This document shows positions 58,088 to 62,961 of a stretch of 62,961 nucleotides of DNA, piece after piece. The DNA lies in the NCBI GenBank assembly GCA_031430575.1, contig JANPBT010000020.1, positions 1-62,961 of the forward strand, given 5' to 3'. The DNA comes from JANMDS01 sp031430575 (GTDB lineage: Bacteria; Pseudomonadota; Gammaproteobacteria; Burkholderiales; Casimicrobiaceae). How positions within the stretch are numbered: the first letter of the stretch is position 1; each line of letters begins with the position of its first letter. The notes beneath the pieces were generated by a model. It was not told where the DNA came from. It searched no databases and saw nothing but the letters and a program-made list of their open reading frames with translations. Both the position numbers and the translations under genes were made by a program.

Positions 58088-59023
58088 TTAGTCCCCCGCC
58101 CGCGCAACCTGTAAATCGTCGCCAAGCCGGGTAAAGTGTTGTGTTTTGAGGGCTTCATCGACGAGCCATTGTGCGTGCTCTTGCGCAGACCAATGCAAAA
58201 ACTGGGCGTTGATTTCTGCGTGGCATCCGACCGACTGCACGTATTGTGGCAAGTCGCTGATCGCAATACGCTCGCGCGCGAGAAGCGCATACACAAACAT
58301 ACCCTTGCTAATGCTACGGGCGACGCGCTCATCATCGGCTTCCATCGCGGCCAGCCTTGCGTAAGAAATATCGAGCGCGCGGCGTACGTTTTGAAATGGC
58401 ATGCCGTGCCCCGGCACTACCCAATCGACATCTAATGCGGCAATCGTATCGAGCGCGGCGCGCGCGCGCATGGCCGCAGTCGCGTCCCATTTCTGCGGTA
58501 CGATAAAGCCAAAGCCATTTTCCCAAAGCGCATCGGCGGAGATTAAGATGCGATGCGCCGCATTATAAAAAACGAGCGTGCCATCATCATGCCCCGGCGC
58601 TGCAATGGCGTGCCAATCAAGATTACCCCAACGGTAATGCTCACCGGCAGTCAAAAATATATGCGGCGTAAATCGTTCACACATTTGATCGGCGTAATCA
58701 AGCCAAAGCGCGCGCGTATCCCAGCGCGCGATTAACTCCCGCTCGCCCTCAGGTATGGCGATGGGCGCACCGGTCCAGCGTTGCAAATAGGCATTGCATC
58801 CCATGTGATCGCTATGCTGATGGGTATTGACAATCAGATCTAGCTTCAACTCACCAAAGGCCGACTCAACGTAGGCGCGCGTTGTCGCGGCGTGTGTCAC
58901 ATAACCAGTATCAATAATGATGTTACCGGTATCGCCTTGCAAAAAAATATGATTTGCGCTGAGCCAATCGCGCACGCCAACTTGCACGCCGCCCGGAAGC
59001 GCGATCAGATTAATCTGCGTCAT
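58088..59023 (-). CDS. Metallo-beta-lactamase-fold hydrolase
   Basis: A 311-residue MBL-fold enzyme. NTHQHSDHMGCN is the HxHxDH metal site (residues about 68-75), PGHDDGTLVFYN and VPGHGMPFQN supply further ligands, and the long C-terminal helical part resembles quinoprotein-relay or lactonase-like MBL proteins. Substrate unknown. Its start overlaps the threonine ammonia-lyase stop by four bases and its stop abuts the peroxidase start, forming a three-gene operon. Confidence 0.85.
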   Translation of the reverse strand: MTQINLIALPGGVQVGVRDWLSANHIFLQGDTGNIIIDTGYVTHAATTRAYVESAFGELKLDLIVNTHQHSDHMGCNAYLQRWTGAPIAIPEGERELIARWDTRALWLDYADQMCERFTPHIFLTAGEHYRWGNLDWHAIAAPGHDDGTLVFYNAAHRILISADALWENGFGFIVPQKWDATAAMRARAALDTIAALDVDWVVPGHGMPFQNVRRALDISYARLAAMEADDERVARSISKGMFVYALLARERIAISDLPQYVQSVGCHAEINAQFLHWSAQEHAQWLVDEALKTQHFTRLGDDLQVARAGD

Positions 59024-60240
59024 TCGCCGGAGTCCGCTTCGTCTAGTCGGGTGACGTCAATGCCTTTCGCGCGCAAGGTTTCAATGAGCTCAATCACATG
59101 CCCGGCATCGCGCGTTTCTAACGTCAGCTCCACTTCGGTGCGCTTGGCCGACACATGGCTGAACACGCGCTGATGCATGACATCAATCAAATTTGCGCCC
59201 GTTTCACCCACGAACGTGAGCAATTTCGCGAGGCTGCCCGCGGTATCGGGAATACGCGTACGCAAGCGCACGAGCCTGCCATCGCGCTTCAATCCGCGCA
59301 GCAAAATGGAGGCCAGCAATCGGGTATCGATATTGCCGCCACAGACAACAACGCCAACTTTTCGCCCTTTAAAAATATCCCGATGCGCGATCAACGCCGC
59401 AAGACCCGCCGCCCCCGCGCCCTCGGCCACGGTTTTCTCGATTTCGAGCAGCATCACAATGGCGCGCTCGATCATTTCTTCACTCACGATCAGCACTTGA
59501 TCGACCAACTGCTGGGCAATCGCAAACGGCGCGACACCAATATCGCGCACGGCGATGCCCTCGGCAATCGTCTCACCGCCCACGCTCACCTCCGCGCCCG
59601 CCAAGCGCTGCGCCATCGCGGAATATTGCTGCGATTCAACACCGATAATTTTGATGTCTGGGCGCAAATGCTTTGCCGCCACCGCCACGCCTGCGATCAT
59701 GCCGCCGCCACCCACGGGGATCACCAGCGTATCGAGCTCTGGCGCGGCTTCAAGCATTTCGAGTGCGAGTGTGCCCTGCCCGGCGATGATCGCTTCATCA
59801 TCATAGGGGTGCACAAAAACGAGATCGCGCTCTGCACGCAGGCGCTGCGCAATCGCAGCTGATTCCGCCAGCGTATCGCCTTCGAGCACGACCGTCGCGC
59901 CATGCGCCTGCGTGTTACGCACCTTAACGAACGGCGTGCCACGCGGCATCACGATCGTTGTCGGGATACCTAGACGCTTCGCGTGATACGCCACACCCTG
60001 CGCATGATTGCCCGCCGACATTGCAATCACGCCCCGCCGCATCTCCTCTGGCGTTAACTGCGAAAGTTTATTCAACGCACCACGCTCTTTAAATGAAGCA
60101 GTGAACTGCAGATTTTCAAACTTCAGCCACACCTCGCAACCGAGAATGGTTGAAAGCGTTTGCGCGTGCAAACACGGCGTAACCAACACCCCTTCGCGAA
60201 TCTGGGCGCGGGCGTTAACAACATCAAAATAAGTAACCAT
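59020..60240 (-). CDS. ilvA: Threonine ammonia-lyase with ACT domain (IlvA/TdcB type)
   Basis: A PLP enzyme of 406 residues that deaminates threonine to 2-oxobutanoate. The PLP lysine is in TASFKERGALNKL; SAGNHAQGVAYHAKRLG and the phosphate-binding VIPVGGGGMIAG follow; CGGNIDTRLL is near residue 310. The C-terminal ACT domain (RIPDTAGSLAKLLTFVGETG) may allow feedback control. I use ATG 60240 (MVTYFDVVNAR), because the 13 upstream codons only translate a palindromic element. It heads the operon with the MBL and peroxidase genes. Confidence 0.92.
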   Translation of the reverse strand: MVTYFDVVNARAQIREGVLVTPCLHAQTLSTILGCEVWLKFENLQFTASFKERGALNKLSQLTPEEMRRGVIAMSAGNHAQGVAYHAKRLGIPTTIVMPRGTPFVKVRNTQAHGATVVLEGDTLAESAAIAQRLRAERDLVFVHPYDDEAIIAGQGTLALEMLEAAPELDTLVIPVGGGGMIAGVAVAAKHLRPDIKIIGVESQQYSAMAQRLAGAEVSVGGETIAEGIAVRDIGVAPFAIAQQLVDQVLIVSEEMIERAIVMLLEIEKTVAEGAGAAGLAALIAHRDIFKGRKVGVVVCGGNIDTRLLASILLRGLKRDGRLVRLRTRIPDTAGSLAKLLTFVGETGANLIDVMHQRVFSHVSAKRTEVELTLETRDAGHVIELIETLRAKGIDVTRLDEADSGE

Positions 60241-60248
60241 AGATTGAT

Positions 60249-60268
60249 GATACCTGCGGCGCAGATTT
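60249..60268 (-). repeat. Palindromic element upstream of ilvA
   Basis: Core at 60254-60264, 9 bases before the ilvA start, in the 5' leader where it could affect initiation. Confidence 0.85.
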
Positions 60269-60546
60269 GGGGCTAGCAATCGGTTAAAACACCGCAGCGA
60301 GTGCTCTCCCGCGCTTGCATCTGCGTGCTTTGATTCCTAAAAAATATCTTGCGGCACGACCAGCACATAAAAGCGTGGTGCATCCCCAATGCTGAAACCA
60401 CCGCTAATTTGATCCGCTAACTAACTAACGAACGAACGCTGCTGCATACTTATTCGAAGTCGTCCATCTCGACAATTTGTACGTTCGATAGTGGGCAGTG
60501 AACAGCACTGGCTGCGACTCTTTGCATTATTTGTGTGTCTCACAAA
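60269..60546. other. Intergenic region between ilvA and an exported protein gene
   Basis: No intact gene. The minus strand contains short coding-like pieces (for example FSIGDAPRFYVLVVPQDIF before a stop near 60342) and an AACTAACTAACGAACGAACG tetranucleotide-like run near 60420-60439. Probably a decayed gene of unknown family. Confidence 0.35.
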
Positions 60547-61488
60547 TTAGTGGCGCTCAACTTTCAAAGTAGAAGTCTCAAACACAACGCTATCTTGCAC
60601 CACCTCGCGGTTACGGTGCGCACGGATGAGCCAGCCCGTCTGACTGTCGATCTCCGATTCATTGCGGTCGCGCACAAGCATCGCCGCAACCGCACCCGCA
60701 TCGCGCAGCTTTCCAGACTGCCCCAACGCCGACGTGGCAGTAATGCGCTCGACTCCCTGCGAAAATAATGTGGGGTCGACGACGCGCGTGTGCTCATGAA
60801 AAAACACACCCGCGCGCGGTTTATCAAGCGTAAGCAGAAAGGTATCTTTAGCCAATTGCTCACCTATCAACGGTAAATCCATCCTGATATCGGCGATCAA
60901 AGGTTTTCCCGGTATAAGCATATCGCCCAACGGCGTAAATAGCACATCGAGATCGCGTAATGCCGTTTGCCGGGTTGTGGGCTCATCGGCGTAAAGTGCT
61001 TTGAGCGTTGCCCGCGCATTCGCAAGCGCTGCAGGTGGCATCGCATCTAGCAGCAACTTCAGCAAGTCATCCATCTTTTGGGTGATCGCTTGCCAATTTT
61101 TTAGCGTCTCGATATTTCCGGTTTCATCCGTTTCGATCACAAAATCTAGAGGCAACGTCTTCAATAATTCTGCGTTAGTGCCGTCGCGTAGCTTTGGTAT
61201 TGCGCTTAAGATTTCCGGCAGAAGCAGACCCTCGATCCGTAACAAAACGGTGTAGCCCGTGGCGTGCGCTGCCTGCACCACTGCCGTGACGTCGTATTTC
61301 ACTTCGACCGGCGCAGCTTTTGAATTGATTTTGGTTCGGGTAAATGTGTATCGGTGGCGTTCGCCTTGTTTCCATTTCGCAGCAATCGTGATCTTGCCAT
61401 CATCCGCAATTTGCGCCTGGGAGATGGCAGGGAGCGCGAAACTTGAAACGGCGAAAATGAGTGCAGCTAATGTGTATCGGCTATTCAT
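60547..61488 (-). CDS. Exported hypothetical protein
   Basis: A protein of about 313 residues with signal peptide (MNSRYTLAALIFAVSSFALP, cleavage near SQAQ). The mature part begins ITIAAKWKQGERHRYTFTRT and contains DLPLIGEQLAKDTFLLTLDK, with little sign of catalytic motifs. The start resembles DUF6263-type periplasmic proteins, but I cannot assign it firmly. ATG 61488 is chosen over a start 16 codons upstream since it begins the signal sequence. Confidence 0.72.
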   Translation of the reverse strand: MNSRYTLAALIFAVSSFALPAISQAQIADDGKITIAAKWKQGERHRYTFTRTKINSKAAPVEVKYDVTAVVQAAHATGYTVLLRIEGLLLPEILSAIPKLRDGTNAELLKTLPLDFVIETDETGNIETLKNWQAITQKMDDLLKLLLDAMPPAALANARATLKALYADEPTTRQTALRDLDVLFTPLGDMLIPGKPLIADIRMDLPLIGEQLAKDTFLLTLDKPRAGVFFHEHTRVVDPTLFSQGVERITATSALGQSGKLRDAGAVAAMLVRDRNESEIDSQTGWLIRAHRNREVVQDSVVFETSTLKVERH

Positions 61489-61642
61489 CGTGACCATGTT
61501 TGAGAAAAGGAAAATCATAAACAGCAGCCGTATCAAGATCGAAGTACGTATACGGTAAAGCCTACGACCGTAGCCATCGAAACTCGTGCTTTCGACGGCA
61601 CTGATTGAGCAGTTTAGATTGGGATCGTGCGTTAAACGCCTT

Positions 61643-61662
61643 CATTCTGCGCCGCAGGTATT
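61643..61662 (+). repeat. Palindromic element
   Basis: Core at 61647-61657, GTATT after, in the gap between the exported protein and the small DNA-binding-like gene. Confidence 0.85.
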
Positions 61663-61708
61663 GCGAACACAGATGCGGTTGATCGCATCGATTTTTTACT
61701 TATCCCAA

Positions 61709-61987
61709 TCACTTCGCTTTCAAATACGCCCGCAACGCGGCCTCAACCATTGCACTCACATCGCCGCCCTCTTTCGCAACTTTCGAATGCAAATCTACGA
61801 GCAGGGCTGAGGGCAATTTGCAGGCGAAAGGCACTAGACCGGCTGCGGCATCGCGCTTGCGCTGCTCTTTTTTAAGCGTCTCTTCGCTCGCACCCTGGGC
61901 AAAGCGATTAGGGATACCTACTTGCTTATTTTGGTTATTAATTTTTAACCCTGTGCGCTTGGCGAGCTCTTGAATCTTTGCACCCAT
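61709..61987 (-). CDS. Small basic protein, possible ribbon-helix-helix DNA binder
   Basis: A 92-residue protein, MGAKIQELAKRTGLKINNQN, with many Lys/Arg/Gln in the first half and a C-terminal stretch ACKLPSALLVDLHSKVAKEG followed by VSAMVEAALRAYL. The latter resembles a ribbon-helix-helix (strand, helix, helix) as in CopG/MetJ-type regulators. GGAG eight bases upstream of ATG 61987 supports this start. No toxin partner is adjacent. Function inferred only. Confidence 0.6.
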   Translation of the reverse strand: MGAKIQELAKRTGLKINNQNKQVGIPNRFAQGASEETLKKEQRKRDAAAGLVPFACKLPSALLVDLHSKVAKEGGDVSAMVEAALRAYLKAK

Positions 61988-62056
61988 TTCAACTTCTCCG
62001 TGACCACAGCGCGGTGTGGCTGTACTCAAAGAGTTTAACGAGAACCCGCGCGCACT

Positions 62057-62076
62057 CAATCTGCGCCGCAGGTATT
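62057..62076 (+). repeat. Palindromic element at the dioxygenase 3' end
   Basis: Core at 62061-62071; the GTATT flank runs into the dioxygenase stop codon (62075-62077). Confidence 0.82.
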
Positions 62077-62875
62077 AGTCTTTTGGGAAAGCAATCGGAA
62101 ACAATTTATCTTCCATCGCCGCGCCTGCGGGCAAGCGCTGCGCAAGCCCTGCGAACTCGGGCGAGGTGCGCCAGCGGCGCGGAGCGTGGGTCGCATCGTC
62201 GCCGAGATAGCGCGCGCTGAAGACCCGACGACGCGTAGCGCTGCCCGATGCGCCGTGCAGCGCAAGCATATGAAAGGCAACGCAATCGCCGGGCGCTAAG
62301 GCCCAGCCAATCACCCGCGCTTGATTTTCTGGCAACGCGATATCGGGCAAATCAGCGAGAGCACCTTCCGGGAACCACCTGGCCTCTTTGGTCATGAAAG
62401 TGCGCGGCATGTACCACGTTCCGCGATGCGATCCTGCCAAAAATTCAAGCGTGGATTCCCGCGGGATGGGATCAACCGGAATCCAGAAGCTCACATTTTG
62501 CGCACCATCGACGTTGTAGTACGGCTGATCTTGATGCCACGGCGTGGGCTGGCGTGTGCCCGCGGTTTTGACCAATAAATGATCGTGATAGATGCGCGCA
62601 GTCTGGCTTTGCATGAGCTGCGCGGCGAGGGCTGGCAGCGCGCTTTCGCGCATGATCGTTTCGTATTCCGCAATGCGCTGCCAATTGCAAAAATCTTCGA
62701 TGAATTGCCCGGGGTCGTCAGGCGTGCTCGCGGTAGCGGCGAGCGGGCCGAGCGCGGCCAGATTGCGCTCGATGCCGCGCGTCAGCGTGTTGACATTGTC
62801 GGCAGTAAGCGCCCCACGCAGCACGACTGCGCCGTCGCGGGCAAACGATTCAACGATGGCAGCGTCAAGCTTCAT
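62075..62875 (-). CDS. Phytanoyl-CoA dioxygenase family protein
   Basis: A 266-residue Fe(II)/2-oxoglutarate oxygenase. The HxD iron ligands are in TPWHQDQPYYN, the distal histidine is in MLALHGASGSATRRRVFSAR, and the arginine for 2-oxoglutarate follows in RRRVFSARYLG. LEFLAGSHRGTWYMPRTF is conserved in the PhyH family. ATG 62875 (MKLDAAIVESF) is used. Substrate unknown. Palindromic elements flank both ends. Confidence 0.88.
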   Translation of the reverse strand: MKLDAAIVESFARDGAVVLRGALTADNVNTLTRGIERNLAALGPLAATASTPDDPGQFIEDFCNWQRIAEYETIMRESALPALAAQLMQSQTARIYHDHLLVKTAGTRQPTPWHQDQPYYNVDGAQNVSFWIPVDPIPRESTLEFLAGSHRGTWYMPRTFMTKEARWFPEGALADLPDIALPENQARVIGWALAPGDCVAFHMLALHGASGSATRRRVFSARYLGDDATHAPRRWRTSPEFAGLAQRLPAGAAMEDKLFPIAFPKD

Positions 62876-62894
62876 TGCATTTTGTAAGCCCAAA

Positions 62895-62961
62895 ATACCT
62901 GCGGCGGGGGGGTGTTGAATTTTTTTTTAAAAAGAAAAGCCCCGGAGGGTAGAAAAAAAAA
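62895..62961. other. Truncated palindromic element and low-complexity contig end
   Basis: AATACCTGCGGCG (62895-62907) matches the reverse element and then breaks into G, T and A runs to the end. The abrupt change looks like an assembly edge at a repeat rather than biology. Confidence 0.6.

Noticed and set aside
155..62907. CRISPR interpretation of the repeated motif
   Set aside because: Copies are dispersed in both orientations with irregular spacing over 63 kb and no cas genes are present.

Overview
The window looks like chromosomal DNA of a betaproteobacterium, probably Burkholderiales or a close relative. Pointers are a Bug-family solute-binding protein, an orn/M48-peptidase pair, a LysM-dprA-topB block, a Pil-Chp operon and many TRAP/DUF1537 sugar-acid genes. 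No rRNA, tRNA, CRISPR array, prophage or conjugative genes were seen. The right edge (about 62907-62961) is low-complexity sequence and is probably a damaged contig end.

Layout. 0-5.5 kb is a decaying stretch: an IS3-type OrfA start at the edge, a small frameshifted ORF, a CPA2 antiporter, a second, degenerate OrfA in inverted orientation, a TonB-dependent receptor and a LysE-type pseudogene. 5.6-18 kb is a sugar-acid catabolic island. glcD diverges from a TRAP transporter (dctPQM) followed by apnO, a RuBisCO-like protein and a DUF1537 kinase, which together match the D-apionate route. Convergent to these is a GntR-ltnD-otnK-otnC-otnI operon for L-threonate. 18-32.5 kb holds an Lrp/aspartate-racemase pair, a YgiB-YgiB-YgiC-DUF350 cluster, BenE, RidA, SDR, Bug, NUDIX, orn, M48 peptidase, MFS, quinone reductase and a radical SAM protein. 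32.5-39.8 kb is a chemosensory (Pil-Chp) operon. 40.6-62.9 kb carries topB, dprA, a LysM protein, folD, fthC, mmsA, pepP, ubiH, transporters, a glutathione peroxidase, threonine ammonia-lyase and a dioxygenase.

The most striking signal is not a gene. A short oriented palindrome, consensus AAATCTGCGCCGCAGGTATT with core CTGCG-S-CGCAG, occurs about 38 times exactly (19 per orientation) plus several near-copies, where about 0.03 would be expected by chance. It lies between genes, often as perfect inverted pairs that would form 18-20 bp hairpins. It also lies inside genes, where it is read through in all six frames and yields the peptides SAPQV, PAAQ, LRR(R), TCGA and CAAG. It extends or terminates several proteins (Orn, BenE). 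It behaves like an uptake-signal, REP or HIP1-type element, but I do not recognise it as a described family.
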